NCBI RefSeq assembly: GCF_024347375.1
Contig: NZ_AP025470.1
Coordinates: 682,001-746,000 of the forward strand
Length of the DNA: 64,000 nt
From: Vibrio coralliirubri
Lineage (GTDB): Bacteria; Pseudomonadota; Gammaproteobacteria; Enterobacterales; Vibrionaceae
Direction: 5' to 3'
Part shown: one piece after another, positions 38,618 to 48,081 of the stretch
How positions within the stretch are numbered: position 1 is the stretch's first letter
Layout: each line of letters starts with the position of its first letter
The notes under the pieces: model-generated
The model's database searches: none
The model's input: the letters and a program-made list of their open reading frames with translations, nothing else
Told to the model about the DNA's origin: nothing
Program-made: the position numbers and the translations under genes

Positions 38618-38704
38618 ATGAAAGGTTTACCATCTGCAATGTTCTGGATTAACAGCTCTGTTTACACTAGCAACTTTGCATACCCTACAAGCTTTGGTTA
38701 CTAA
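38618..38704 (+). CDS. 28-residue small ORF in a self-contained transcript
   Basis: The ATG at 38618 is preceded by AAGGTGAT with good spacing. The predicted peptide begins MKGLPSAMFWINSS and ends PTSFGY; it is rich in Ser, Phe and Tyr with no charged residue after Lys2. The ORF sits in the middle of a unit of about 310 nt bounded by a promoter (38477-38504) and a strong terminator (38789-38818). It could be a leader peptide, a small membrane-associated protein or part of a dual-function sRNA. I do not recognise it. Confidence 0.5.
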   Translation: MKGLPSAMFWINSSVYTSNFAYPTSFGY

Positions 38705-38788
38705 TACCGTAAGCATGTAACTCGAACAGTTTTGTTCACCCCTATATATTGGAATTCTTTTACAGCCCTTTTGGTTGACAGATTCTAC

Positions 38789-38818
38789 CGCCACTCAGTT
38801 TTGAGTGGCGTTTTTTTT
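38789..38818 (+). terminator. Terminator of the short transcript
   Basis: A perfect 9-bp stem (38789-38797 with 38802-38810), a 4-nt loop and eight T. It lies 85 bp after the small ORF and about 410 bp before the permease gene. Confidence 0.93.
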
Positions 38819-39188
38819 GCCTGCTACTTTTCCCAAACCGCTTTCGCTTGTCACTTTCCATGCAGTTCTGCGCGGTTGTTTTTTAAACGCCGAAATATCA
38901 ATTTGCGCCTTATTACTGATCCTGTTGAAAAATACATAACTATTGTGGGTTTGAATTCAGAATTTACTGGCTAGATTCTCAATAAAAATAACCGATGGTA
39001 GAAAAAACAACCAACTAATTTTACTGAATGCATTGTTATTAATTTGTTGTTTTTAAAAGATATTTTACGCTGATGTTTTTATTTTTAATCGCTTTGTTTC
39101 ATACGGCATTCTGATAAATATCGATTAGAGCCTTAATTCTATCTGGAATTTGTTATTTGATAACTTTATAATCCACAGCCAATCGATT

Positions 39189-39204
39189 ACGCAACCGTTT
39201 ACTT
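39189..39204. promoter_or_regulatory. PurR-like box upstream of the purine permease
   Basis: ACGCAACCGTTTACTT matches the PurR consensus at 13 of 16 positions and lies 23 bp before the permease start. That fits purine repression of a nucleobase importer. Confidence 0.55.
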
Positions 39205-39226
39205 TTTACCCTTATAGGATTCGATA

Positions 39227-40516
39227 ATGTTCGAAAAGCTATTCAAACTCAGTGAAAATGGCACCAATGTGCGCACTGAAATCATCGCAGGTCTAACAAC
39301 CTTCCTAACAATGGCTTACATCATTTTTGTAAACCCAATGATTCTAGCTGATGCTGGTATGGACCATGGCGCTGTATTTGTAGCAACCTGTTTAGCGGCT
39401 GCTATTGGCTGTTTCATCATGGGCTTTGTTGCTAACTACCCAATTGCTCAAGCTCCAGGCATGGGTTTGAACGCATTCTTTACCTACGCTGTTGTAATGG
39501 GTATGGGTTATACGTGGCAAGTTGCTCTGGCAGCGGTTTTCGTATCAGGCGTAATCTTCATCTTCTTAAGTATCTTTAAGATCCGTGAATGGATTATCAA
39601 CTCGATCCCTATGTCTCTGCGTGTTGGTATCTCTGCAGGTATCGGTCTTTTCCTAGCGTTTATTGCTCTTAGCAATGCAGGCATCGTTGTTTCTAACCCA
39701 GCAACTAAAGTTTCACTGGGCGATATTACCGCGATTGCTCCTATCCTAGGCTCACTTGGTTTCTTCCTAACAATTGCTCTTGTTCACCGTGGCGTGAAAG
39801 GCGCAGTAATGATTGCGATTCTAGCTATAACAGCTCTTGGCATTGTTATTGGTGACGTTCAATACGGCGGCATCATGTCTACACCACCAAGCCTTGCACC
39901 TACATTCATGCAGCTTGATTTCTCTGCTGTATTTGAAATCGGTATGATTTCAGTGGTATTCGCATTCTTGTTCGTCGATTTGTTCGATACAGCGGGTACT
40001 CTGGTTGGTGTTGCAACGAAAGCAAACCTAATCAAAGAAGACGGCAAACTACCGCGCTTGAACAAAGCACTGCTTGCTGACTCTACAGCAACATCTATTG
40101 GTGCACTGCTAGGTACTTCAAACACAACGTCTTATGTTGAGAGTGTTGCGGGTGTTGCTGAAGGCGGTCGTACCGGTCTAACGGCTGTTGTTGTTGGTAT
40201 CTTATTCCTACTGGCTCTTTTCTTCTCGCCACTTGCAGGTATGATTCCGGCTTACGCAACATCAGGTGCACTTTTCTATGTAGCAATTCTGATGATGTCT
40301 GGCCTAGTTGGCATTGATTGGCGTGATCTTACGGAAGCAGCACCAGTCGTGGTAACATGTCTGCTTATGCCGCTGACGTACTCTATCGCTGAGGGTATCT
40401 CACTAGGTTTCATCGCTTACGCTGCAATTAAGCTGCTAAGTGGTAAAGGTCGCGACGTTTCACCTGCTGTGTGGGTAATGTCGGTTATCTTTATTCTTAA
40501 ATACATTTTCGCTTAA
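39227..40516 (+). CDS. Adenine/guanine/hypoxanthine permease (AzgA-like NCS2)
   Basis: A 429-residue inner-membrane protein with about 13 helices, of the AzgA branch that includes E. coli AdeP, GhxP and GhxQ. Landmarks are TEIIAGLTTFLTMAYIIFVNP near residue 18, ANYPIAQAPGMGLNAFFTY near 70, LFDTAGTLVGVA near 250 and TSNTTSYVESVAGVAEGGRTG near 300, which hold the substrate-binding Asp and Glu. AGGA lies 8 nt before the ATG. A PurR-like box lies just upstream and gpt follows by 84 bp, so purine uptake and salvage are probably co-expressed. Confidence 0.92.
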   Translation: MFEKLFKLSENGTNVRTEIIAGLTTFLTMAYIIFVNPMILADAGMDHGAVFVATCLAAAIGCFIMGFVANYPIAQAPGMGLNAFFTYAVVMGMGYTWQVALAAVFVSGVIFIFLSIFKIREWIINSIPMSLRVGISAGIGLFLAFIALSNAGIVVSNPATKVSLGDITAIAPILGSLGFFLTIALVHRGVKGAVMIAILAITALGIVIGDVQYGGIMSTPPSLAPTFMQLDFSAVFEIGMISVVFAFLFVDLFDTAGTLVGVATKANLIKEDGKLPRLNKALLADSTATSIGALLGTSNTTSYVESVAGVAEGGRTGLTAVVVGILFLLALFFSPLAGMIPAYATSGALFYVAILMMSGLVGIDWRDLTEAAPVVVTCLLMPLTYSIAEGISLGFIAYAAIKLLSGKGRDVSPAVWVMSVIFILKYIFA

Positions 40517-40600
40517 TCGTCTAGATTTCTGCTTAATCGCTGAAGAGGCTATGTTTGAGATAGCCTCTAATAACATGACAAAATTATTAGGTTTTATACT

Positions 40601-41065
40601 ATGAGCAACAAATTCGTTATCACTTGGGACAACATGCAGACTTACTGCCGTCAACTTGCTGAAAAGCAAATGCCAGCAGAGCAGTGGAAAGGCATCTGGG
40701 CTGTAAGCCGTGGTGGTTTGGTTCCTGGTGCAATCTTGGCTCGTGAGCTAGGTATTCGTCACGTAGATACGATTTGTATTTCTAGCTACGACCACGATCA
40801 CCAACGTGATATGACAGTAGTTAAAGCACCTGAAGGTGACGGCGAAGGCTTCCTAATCGTTGAAGACTTGGTTGATAGTGGTGACACTGCACGTAAGCTT
40901 CGCGAAATGTACCCTAAAGCGAAACTGATCGCTGTATGTGCAAAACCATCTGGTGCTGATTTGCTAGACGAGTACATTGTTGATATCGCTCAAGACACAT
41001 GGATTGAGCAACCTTGGGATACTAGCCTAAGCTACGTTGAGCCAGTAAATCGCAAGTCAAAATAA
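40601..41065 (+). CDS. gpt: Xanthine-guanine phosphoribosyltransferase Gpt
   Basis: A 154-residue type I PRTase, close to E. coli Gpt (152). The PRPP loop is [14 protein letters not shown] (residues 86-99) and the base-binding C-terminal [14 protein letters not shown] is conserved. It converts guanine and xanthine to their nucleotides at the inner membrane. It lies between a purine permease and frsA; the gpt-frsA-crl order matches E. coli. Confidence 0.96.
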   Translation: MSNKFVITWDNMQTYCRQLAEKQMPAEQWKGIWAVSRGGLVPGAILARELGIRHVDTICISSYDHDHQRDMTVVKAPEGDGEGFLIVEDLVDSGDTARKLREMYPKAKLIAVCAKPSGADLLDEYIVDIAQDTWIEQPWDTSLSYVEPVNRKSK

Positions 41066-41086
41066 GCGTAAACTTAGTTTTTTGAG

Positions 41087-41116
41087 AAATGACCCTTTAT
41101 AGGGTCATTTTTTTTT
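41087..41116 (+). terminator. Terminator of gpt
   Basis: A 10-bp perfect stem (41087-41096 with 41101-41110), a 4-nt loop and nine T. It lies just before frsA. Confidence 0.93.
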
Positions 41117-41154
41117 ATATTATTAGTGACAACCATTTCTTATTAAGTATCCCA

Positions 41155-42408
41155 ATGTCTGAACCAGAAGAAACGAGCTCGAACCTTTCGGAAACTTTGT
41201 TTGTAAAGCACAAGCAGGCGAAAGAGACCTCAATGTTGACACAATACATGCCAAGCTCTGAAGCGTTATTGGATGAGAAACGTGAACAGCAAAACTCATC
41301 ATGGTACCGAAACCTAAGACGTCTTCAGTGGGTCTGGCAAGGCGTTAATCCAATAGAGCAAGAAGCGGTATTGGCTCGCATCGCGTCATCAGATAACTCT
41401 CGGACAACCGATGAGTGGCTTGATACGGTCATGGGTTACCGAAGCGGTAACTGGGCATACGAATGGACCAAGCTGGGTATGCAGCATCAGAATCGCTCTA
41501 ATGAAAAGAACGATGAAGAGATGGCTGAAGAGCTGTTTTCAGCATCGTTGTGCTTCAGTATTGCGGGTTACCCACATCTCAAGAGCGACAACTTGGCGGC
41601 TCAGGCTCAAGTGTTGGCCAACGCAGCGTATTCTGAAGCGATCAAGCACACTAAGTTGATCGTCAAACAGATTGATATTCCATACCAAAACAAGAAGATC
41701 AAAGCGAACTTGCATCTAACCAAGACAGATAAACCACAACCGGTTGTGATTGTCAGTGCGGGTCTAGATAGCTTGCAAACGGATATGTGGCGCTTGTTTA
41801 GGGATTATTTAGCACCTAAGAACATTGCTATGTTAACGGTAGACATGCCATCAATAGGGCACAGTGCACATTGGCCGTTAACAGAAGACTCATCTTGTCT
41901 TCACCAAGCGGTGCTGAATGAATTGCCTAACATCCCATGGGTCGATCACCACAAAGTCGGCTTGTTTGGTTTCCGCTTCGGTGGCAATGCGATGGTGAGA
42001 CTATCTTTCCTTGAGCAACATAAGATTAAAGCGTGTATCTCTTTAGGCGCGCCAATTCACGACATCTTTGTTCATGCCGACAAACTGAAACAGATGCCTA
42101 AGATGCATCTAGATGTGTTGGCTTCGCGTCTTGGTAAAGGTGCTGTTGATATCAATAGCCTTTCTGGGCAGTTGATGGCGTGGTCACTCAAGGTACAAGG
42201 TTTGCTGTCAAACAGTAAAACCAGTGTTCCAATCTTGGCATTGGCTCTGGAAGGCGACCCAGTTTCACCACCAATGGATAATCAACTGGTTGCTATTTAC
42301 AGTGATTACGGAAAAGCGAAGAAAATCAAAGCTAAGTCAATTACACAAGGTTATGAGCAATCCCTCGAATTGGCGATAAAGTGGCTTGAGGATGAATTAT
42401 TTAGATGA
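41155..42408 (+). CDS. frsA: FrsA, esterase-like fermentation/respiration switch protein
   Basis: A 417-residue alpha/beta-hydrolase-fold protein (DUF1100 family) colinear with E. coli FrsA (414). It shows NLSETLFVKHKQAKETSML at the N-terminus, YRSGNWAYEWTKLGMQ near 120, GLDSLQTDMWRLFRDYLAPK near 225 and GFRFGGNAMVRLSFL near 280. The FrsA family was reported to bind IIA-Glc and, for V. vulnificus, to act in pyruvate fermentation; the catalytic assignment has been disputed. I start at the ATG at 41155 because the longer frame begins inside the gpt terminator. Confidence 0.93.
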   Translation: MSEPEETSSNLSETLFVKHKQAKETSMLTQYMPSSEALLDEKREQQNSSWYRNLRRLQWVWQGVNPIEQEAVLARIASSDNSRTTDEWLDTVMGYRSGNWAYEWTKLGMQHQNRSNEKNDEEMAEELFSASLCFSIAGYPHLKSDNLAAQAQVLANAAYSEAIKHTKLIVKQIDIPYQNKKIKANLHLTKTDKPQPVVIVSAGLDSLQTDMWRLFRDYLAPKNIAMLTVDMPSIGHSAHWPLTEDSSCLHQAVLNELPNIPWVDHHKVGLFGFRFGGNAMVRLSFLEQHKIKACISLGAPIHDIFVHADKLKQMPKMHLDVLASRLGKGAVDINSLSGQLMAWSLKVQGLLSNSKTSVPILALALEGDPVSPPMDNQLVAIYSDYGKAKKIKAKSITQGYEQSLELAIKWLEDELFR

Positions 42409-42552
42409 CATTTCTCCTAAATTAGTTAAGCATGAAAAGTGTACAAACTAAGTACCTGATACTCAGAGGTAATTTATAAAATCTAAATGCGTAGTTTCTA
42501 CGTATAACAGTCTGAGTAACGTCATTCTTAACATTGAAAATGGAGATTCAAT

Positions 42553-42942
42553 ATGTCAGAAGTGACACAACAACCTACGCATTACCGCTTGTTGAATGTT
42601 TTAAAGGCGATCGGGCCTTACTTAAGGGAACCGCAATCAGAAGAAGGCCACTATATCTTTGATTGCTTGTCTGTATGTGTGAACGATAAAAAATCACCAG
42701 AAGAACGCGAGTTCTGGGGCTGGTGGCTGGAATTGGATAAGTCGGAAGAGGGATATTCGGCGAAGTACAATATCGGCAAGTACAACATCGATGGTAACTG
42801 GGACTCTTTGCCGTTACCTAAAAAGGCGGTCGCTGAGGTCTCTCGAACTCAAGAAGCCTTCCACAAAAAACTGGTTGATGAACTTCAAAGTAAGTTTGAA
42901 ATCAGTATCCAATTAGACGAAGAGTCTGTCGAATTCGTCTAA
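42553..42942 (+). CDS. crl: Sigma-S factor-binding protein Crl
   Basis: A 129-residue Crl orthologue. It shows [16 protein letters not shown] near residue 12, FDCLSVCVN near 36, [13 protein letters not shown] near 55 and [21 protein letters not shown] near 70. Crl binds sigma-S and favours its assembly with core RNA polymerase. The ATG follows GGAG. The position between frsA and proB matches the enterobacterial arrangement. A terminator follows. Confidence 0.95.
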   Translation: MSEVTQQPTHYRLLNVLKAIGPYLREPQSEEGHYIFDCLSVCVNDKKSPEEREFWGWWLELDKSEEGYSAKYNIGKYNIDGNWDSLPLPKKAVAEVSRTQEAFHKKLVDELQSKFEISIQLDEESVEFV

Positions 42943-42970
42943 TTTTAAAGGTTACTCTTCTATATAAAGC

Positions 42971-42995
42971 AAAAAGGTGCGATTTCGCACCTTTT
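42971..42995 (+). terminator. Terminator of crl
   Basis: The hairpin AAAAGGTGCG / CGCACCTTTT with a 4-nt loop and a T-rich tail lies between crl and proB. Confidence 0.88.
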
Positions 42996-43063
42996 CTGCT
43001 TGTGAATTCCCCTTTTGATTGCTAAAACATCACCTCTTATTTGTTTTATCCATAAAAGACTTC

Positions 43064-44203
43064 ATGACAACAAATCATCAAAGCGGGACAACAACACAGC
43101 GTAAAACTGTCGTTGTTAAACTGGGTACCAGTGTCTTAACTGGTGGAACATTGGCATTAGACCGCGCTCATATGGTTGAGCTGGTTCGTCAATGTGCTGA
43201 ATTAAAAAAACAAGGCCACTCTGTGGTTATGGTTTCGTCTGGCGCAATTGCAGCAGGACGTGAGCACCTTGGTTACCCCGCACTTCCCAACTCAATGGCG
43301 AGCAAACAGTTGCTTGCGGCAGTTGGGCAAAGCCAGTTGATTCAAGTTTGGGAGTCTTTGTTTGCTATCTATGACCTTAAGATTGGCCAGATGCTACTGA
43401 CTCGTGCTGATCTCGATGATCGCGAGCGTTTTCTTAATGCACGTGACACGATCAACGCACTGGTTGATCACGATATTATTCCGGTAGTAAACGAAAACGA
43501 CGCAGTAGCAACCAACGAAATTAAAGTGGGCGACAATGATAACTTGTCGGCCTTAGTGGGTATTTTGTGCGGTGCTGATAAGCTTTTGCTACTAACAGAC
43601 CAAAAAGGCCTGTTTACGGCTGACCCTCGTAAAGACCCAAATGCTGAGCTCATCAAAGAAGTGAAAACCATTGATGATACACTGCGCAAGATCGCAGGCG
43701 GCAGTGGTACGACATTAGGTACCGGCGGCATGGCAACAAAACTGCAGGCGGCTGATATTGCTCGTCGTGCAGGCATCGAAGTGATTATTGCTGCGGGCAG
43801 TGCTGAAAATGTGGTGTTTGACTCACTGAGTGACAACCCACAAGGCACACGTTTCTTGCCTTTAGCGGAAGCGCTTGAAAACCGTAAACGCTGGATTTTA
43901 GCGGGCCCTGCTTCAGCAGGTGACATCGTGGTCGACGACGGCGCAGTAAACGCAGTTAACACCAAAGGCAGTAGCTTGTTGGCGAAAGGGGTTGTTCGAG
44001 TGAAAGGCGAATTCTCTCGTGGTGAAGTTACCCAAGTCACAGACAGCAAAGGCAAAGTAATTGCGCGTGGTATCGCCAGTTATTCAAGCCAAGACCTAGC
44101 AAAAATTGCAGGCAAGCACAGTAAAGATATTGGCGACATCCTTGGATACGATTATGGGTCAGAAGTCATTCACCGTGATGACCTAGTTGTGATTCAAGAG
44201 TAG
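43064..44203 (+). CDS. proB: Glutamate 5-kinase ProB
   Basis: A 379-residue enzyme for the first step of proline synthesis. The amino-acid-kinase domain (residues 15-265; [48 protein letters not shown]) is followed by a PUA domain (about 288-370). The ATG at 43064 is chosen because it places the kinase motif at the usual distance. The longer frame begins near the crl terminator. It forms an operon with proA, with a small intercistronic hairpin. Confidence 0.96.
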   Translation: MTTNHQSGTTTQRKTVVVKLGTSVLTGGTLALDRAHMVELVRQCAELKKQGHSVVMVSSGAIAAGREHLGYPALPNSMASKQLLAAVGQSQLIQVWESLFAIYDLKIGQMLLTRADLDDRERFLNARDTINALVDHDIIPVVNENDAVATNEIKVGDNDNLSALVGILCGADKLLLLTDQKGLFTADPRKDPNAELIKEVKTIDDTLRKIAGGSGTTLGTGGMATKLQAADIARRAGIEVIIAAGSAENVVFDSLSDNPQGTRFLPLAEALENRKRWILAGPASAGDIVVDDGAVNAVNTKGSSLLAKGVVRVKGEFSRGEVTQVTDSKGKVIARGIASYSSQDLAKIAGKHSKDIGDILGYDYGSEVIHRDDLVVIQE

Positions 44204-44214
44204 CTCGTGATGAT

Positions 44215-44233
44215 AAGGCGAATCGCCTTTTTT
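44215..44233 (+). terminator. Small intercistronic hairpin between proB and proA
   Basis: A 6-bp stem (44215-44220 with 44224-44229), a 3-nt loop and six T. It is short enough to give partial termination and so uneven expression of proB and proA. Confidence 0.5.
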
Positions 44234-44269
44234 CATCCAAAGACAGACAGAATTTAGGGAGAGTTAAAC

Positions 44270-45520
44270 GTGGATTTAACTAACATGGGTATCGCAGCAA
44301 AAGACGCTGCTTTCCACCTAGCGACCGCATCTACGGCGCAAAAGAATAAAGCATTGGCGATCATCGCTGATGAGCTAGAAGCAAACGCAGCAACGATTTT
44401 AGAAGCGAACGCGAAAGATATCGAATTAGGTCGCGAAGCTGGTCTAACCGACGCACTGCTTGATCGTCTACTTCTTAATGAAGAGCGCTTAACCGGTATC
44501 GCTAACGATGTGCGTAACGTGATTAGCCTTAACGACCCTGTAGGCAGCGAAATCGACAGTAAGGTACTGGAAAACGGTATGTCACTGTCTCGTCGTCGCG
44601 TGCCACTTGGTGTGGTGGGTGTTATCTATGAAGCGCGTCCAAACGTAACCATCGATATTGCAGCTCTGTGTCTGAAGACAGGTAACGCAAGCATTCTACG
44701 TGGTGGTAAAGAGACGTTCTTCTCGAACATGGAACTGGTTAAAGTTATCCAGTCGGCATTAGAGAAAGCGGAGCTACCAGCGGCTTCTGTTCAGTACATC
44801 GAGAAGCCTGATCGTGAACTCGTTTCTCAATTGCTTAAACTGGATGACTACGTGGATATGATCATTCCTCGTGGCGGCGCTGGCTTGCACAAGATGTGTA
44901 AAGAGAACAGCACCATCCCAGTTATCATCGGCGGCTTTGGTATCAGCCATATCTTCGTTGATGAAAGTGCGGACCTTGAAAAGTCGGTAGATGTTGTCGA
45001 AAACTCTAAAGTTCAGCGCCCATCAGCGTGTAACTCGTTAGATACACTGCTAGTGCATGAAGCGGTTGCTGAAGCTTTCCTAATTAAGCTGAAACAGCGT
45101 TTAGCAGGCAAAGTAACCTTGGTTGCAGATACCAGTGCAAAATCACTGCTAGCGGGTTTTGAAGACCAACGTGATGCGGTTGAAGGCGACTTTGACACTG
45201 AATGGCTAAGCTACACGTTAGGCGTGAAAGTTGTTGCGGATGTGGCAGAAGCGATTGACCACATGCGTGTACACAATGCGAGTCACTCAGATGCGATCAT
45301 GACTAACAGCCTAGAGAGCTCAGAGCGTTTCATTAACTCTGTTGGTTCTGCAGCGGTTTATGTGAATGCATCAACACGTTTTACTGATGGCGCACAGTTT
45401 GGTCTGGGTGCTGAAGTAGCCGTGTCTACTCAGAAATTGCATGCTCGTGGCCCAATGGGCTTAGAAGAGCTGACAAGCTACAAATGGGTAGGTAAAGCGA
45501 ACTATTTAGTCCGCGGTTAA
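44270..45520 (+). CDS. proA: Gamma-glutamyl phosphate reductase ProA
   Basis: A 416-residue aldehyde-dehydrogenase-superfamily enzyme that reduces gamma-glutamyl phosphate to the semialdehyde with NADPH. The catalytic Cys lies in [12 protein letters not shown] near residue 255. The cofactor region includes [17 protein letters not shown] near 110 and [11 protein letters not shown] near 143. The start is a GTG at 44270 with a GGGAGAG site 6-7 nt upstream. Second gene of proBA, ended by a strong terminator. Confidence 0.96.
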   Translation: MDLTNMGIAAKDAAFHLATASTAQKNKALAIIADELEANAATILEANAKDIELGREAGLTDALLDRLLLNEERLTGIANDVRNVISLNDPVGSEIDSKVLENGMSLSRRRVPLGVVGVIYEARPNVTIDIAALCLKTGNASILRGGKETFFSNMELVKVIQSALEKAELPAASVQYIEKPDRELVSQLLKLDDYVDMIIPRGGAGLHKMCKENSTIPVIIGGFGISHIFVDESADLEKSVDVVENSKVQRPSACNSLDTLLVHEAVAEAFLIKLKQRLAGKVTLVADTSAKSLLAGFEDQRDAVEGDFDTEWLSYTLGVKVVADVAEAIDHMRVHNASHSDAIMTNSLESSERFINSVGSAAVYVNASTRFTDGAQFGLGAEVAVSTQKLHARGPMGLEELTSYKWVGKANYLVRG

Positions 45521-45596
45521 CGCTGGTCGTTAATTTTACTCCTCAGCTCATTTTTGAAATGGCGATCGAGTAGCAATAATCAATGAATCACCACAC

Positions 45597-45621
45597 AAAA
45601 GGGCCTTAATTGGCCCTTTTT
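45597..45621 (+). terminator. Terminator of proBA
   Basis: A 9-bp stem (45597-45605 with 45612-45620 region), a 6-nt loop and a T-run. Confidence 0.9.
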
Positions 45622-45676
45622 CTTTCCTAACGTTTGGCAATTCCGTTACACTGATATTCAATTATTTGGAGGTGAT

Positions 45677-46126
45677 ATGCATTGTCCTTTTTGTTCAGAG
45701 AACGACACTAAAGTAATCGATTCAAGACTGGTAGCCGATGGCCATCAGGTTCGTCGTCGCCGTCAATGCCTTGCATGTAGTGAACGTTTTACTACGTTTG
45801 AATCGGCAGAACTTGTGATGCCTAAGGTCATAAAGTCGAATGGAAACCGCGAACCATTTAATGAAGATAAAATGGTGGGTGGTGTACAGCGCGCCCTAGA
45901 AAAACGCCCAGTGAGTGCTGATGCGATTGAACTTGCGATCAGTACGATTAAGTCGCAACTCCGTGCAACTGGTGAGCGTGAAGTACCAAGCGAGATGATT
46001 GGTAATCTTGTGATGGGCCAATTGAAAGAATTGGATAAAGTGGCGTACATTCGTTTTGCCTCTGTTTACCGCAGCTTTGAAGACATCCGAGAGTTTGGCG
46101 AAGAAATCGCTAAATTAGAGGATTAA
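45677..46126 (+). CDS. nrdR: Transcriptional repressor NrdR
   Basis: A 149-residue repressor of ribonucleotide reductase genes. A zinc ribbon (MHCPFC...CLACSERF, four Cys in residues 3-34) is followed by an ATP-cone (about residues 49-139). The ATG at 45677 has a strong GGAGGTG site. It leads the nrdR-ribD-ribE-ribB-ribH-nusB cluster; ribD starts 10 bp after its stop, so at least these two are co-transcribed. Confidence 0.97.
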   Translation: MHCPFCSENDTKVIDSRLVADGHQVRRRRQCLACSERFTTFESAELVMPKVIKSNGNREPFNEDKMVGGVQRALEKRPVSADAIELAISTIKSQLRATGEREVPSEMIGNLVMGQLKELDKVAYIRFASVYRSFEDIREFGEEIAKLED

Positions 46127-46136
46127 CTCCTCAATC

Positions 46137-47264
46137 ATGTCAAACTTTACTCCCCTAGATTTTCAAATGATGTCGCGTGCTATTCAGTTAGCAAAACGCG
46201 GCATTTACACTACTGCACCCAACCCGAATGTGGGGTGTGTCATTGTACAAACCGACGGTCAGATCGTTGGTGAAGGTTTTCATGCCAAAGCCGGTGAGCC
46301 TCATGCTGAAGTACATGCCATGCGAATGGCGGGCGACAAAGCAAAAGGTGCGACGGCTTATGTCACGCTAGAGCCTTGCTCTCATTACGGTCGAACGCCA
46401 CCTTGTGCTGAAGGTTTGATTAAGGCTCAAGTAGCCAAAGTAATTTGCGCCATGCAGGACCCAAACCCAAAAGTCGCAGGTCGTGGTATCAAAATGCTAC
46501 GCGATGCGGGTATTGAGGTTGAAATCGGTTTGCTAGAGCAAGACGCTCTTGACTTGAACCCTGCATTTATCAAGCGTATGCAAACGGGTATGCCATTCGT
46601 TCAGTTAAAGATGGCCGCTAGCCTTGATGGGCAAACGGCATTGGAAAATGGTCAAAGCCAGTGGATCACATCGCCAGAAGCGCGTCGTGATGTTCAGAAC
46701 TACCGAGCAAAATCAGGCGCTGTGCTATCAACTAGCCAGACGGTGATTGAAGACAACGCGTCGTTGAATGTTCGTTGGGCAGAGTTGCCAAGCAGTATCA
46801 AAGATCATTACGCTGAAGACGAGCTGCGTCAGCCGATTCGCGTGATTCTTGACCGTCAAAACCAACTGCGTCCGGAACTCAAGTTATTCCAGACTCCAAC
46901 ATCCGTGTTGAGAGTTGCCGAAGCGTCTGCTGATATTGAAGTCGGAACCACAGATGCAGGTCAGCTCGATTTGCACGATCTGATGCGTCAATTACCTACG
47001 AATCATATCGACCATATTTGGGTCGAAGCGGGCGCTACATTGGCAAAAAGCTTGATTGAAGAACAGCTGGTGGATGAGCTAATCCTCTATTTAGCACCTA
47101 AACTTATGGGCAGTGACGGACGAGGTTTGATGGGCGCATTAGGGCTCACTTCAATGTCTGACGTTATTGACCTAGAAATTAAAGATGTTCGACAGGTTGG
47201 TGTGGATATTCGCATCGTTGCGAAACCGGTAGTAACGCAACCGACAGTAACGAAACCACAGTAG
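46137..47264 (+). CDS. ribD: Bifunctional riboflavin deaminase/reductase RibD
   Basis: A 375-residue enzyme for two steps of riboflavin synthesis. The N-terminal cytidine-deaminase-like domain has zinc ligands in HAEVHAM (residues 53-59) and LEPCSHYGRTPPC (residues 79-91). The C-terminal NADPH-dependent reductase domain starts near residue 150 (MAASLDGQTALENGQSQWIT). The C-terminus is a short Thr/Val/Pro-rich tail (VVTQPTVTKPQ) that looks nonconserved. Confidence 0.96.
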   Translation: MSNFTPLDFQMMSRAIQLAKRGIYTTAPNPNVGCVIVQTDGQIVGEGFHAKAGEPHAEVHAMRMAGDKAKGATAYVTLEPCSHYGRTPPCAEGLIKAQVAKVICAMQDPNPKVAGRGIKMLRDAGIEVEIGLLEQDALDLNPAFIKRMQTGMPFVQLKMAASLDGQTALENGQSQWITSPEARRDVQNYRAKSGAVLSTSQTVIEDNASLNVRWAELPSSIKDHYAEDELRQPIRVILDRQNQLRPELKLFQTPTSVLRVAEASADIEVGTTDAGQLDLHDLMRQLPTNHIDHIWVEAGATLAKSLIEEQLVDELILYLAPKLMGSDGRGLMGALGLTSMSDVIDLEIKDVRQVGVDIRIVAKPVVTQPTVTKPQ

Positions 47265-47316
47265 AAATAGTTACTCCAACTGCATACGTGTCGTTGACAA
47301 CAAAAAGAGTTTTAAA

Positions 47317-47973
47317 ATGTTTACAGGAATTGTAGAAGCCGTAGGTACATTGAGTGCAATCACTCCCCGCGGAGAAGACATCACCGTAACGGTTAACGTT
47401 GGTAAGCTTGATATGGCTGACGTTCAGTTAGGCGACAGTATCGCTACCAATGGTGTGTGTTTGACTGTGGTTGAATTTAACGACCACAGCTACAGTGCAG
47501 ACCTTTCGCTTGAGACCCTGAAAAAAACGGGTTTTGTCGATTACCAAGCGGGCGATAAAGTTAACCTTGAGAAAGCAATGTTACCAACCACGCGTTTCGG
47601 TGGACACATCGTGTCTGGTCACGTTGATGGCGTGGGTGAGATTGTTGAACGTAATCAAGTTGGTCGTGCGATTGAGTTCTGGGTAGAAATGCCAGCAGAA
47701 ATCTCAAAATACGTGGCTCAAAAAGGTTCAGTAACGGTCGATGGCATTAGCCTGACTGTGAACGATTTACGCAAGAACGCATTCAAGCTGACTATCGTTC
47801 CTCACACCTCTTCAGAAACCACCATCGACCAATTCAATGTCGGTCGTAAAGTGAATCTAGAAGTTGATGTATTAGCACGTTACATGGAGCGTTTACTGCA
47901 AGGTCAGCAACAAGAGTCTGAGCCTGAATCTCGATTAACGATGGAATTCTTACAGCAGAATGGTTTTGCCTAA
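47317..47973 (+). CDS. ribE: Riboflavin synthase alpha chain
   Basis: A 218-residue enzyme (RibC in E. coli naming) that dismutates two lumazines to riboflavin. Two lumazine-binding repeats are seen: the first from MFTGIVEAVGTL with NGVCLTVVEF, the second from about residue 98 (GHIVSGHVDGVG) with VDGISLTVNDL. The start MFTGIVE is typical of the family. It lies between ribD and ribB. Confidence 0.97.
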   Translation: MFTGIVEAVGTLSAITPRGEDITVTVNVGKLDMADVQLGDSIATNGVCLTVVEFNDHSYSADLSLETLKKTGFVDYQAGDKVNLEKAMLPTTRFGGHIVSGHVDGVGEIVERNQVGRAIEFWVEMPAEISKYVAQKGSVTVDGISLTVNDLRKNAFKLTIVPHTSSETTIDQFNVGRKVNLEVDVLARYMERLLQGQQQESEPESRLTMEFLQQNGFA

Positions 47974-48081
47974 CCGTTGATACAAAGTGCGTTAAGCGAG
48001 ACTTTGTAAAACGAAGCAATATCATCAGGTTTAAATAGTGTCGGTTCTAGGAAGCAGAACCATTTCAAAGGATATAGAACA

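Noticed and set aside
38732..38974. An 80-codon ORF after the small ORF
   Set aside because: It runs straight through the strong terminator at 38789-38818, has no good ribosome-binding site, and its residues look random.
38820..39226. Purine riboswitch upstream of the nucleobase permease
   Set aside because: The three-way-junction consensus is not visible. A PurR-like operator is a simpler explanation.
43468..44055. A 195-codon minus-strand ORF opposite proB
   Set aside because: It is a shadow of proB, whose family motifs are unambiguous.
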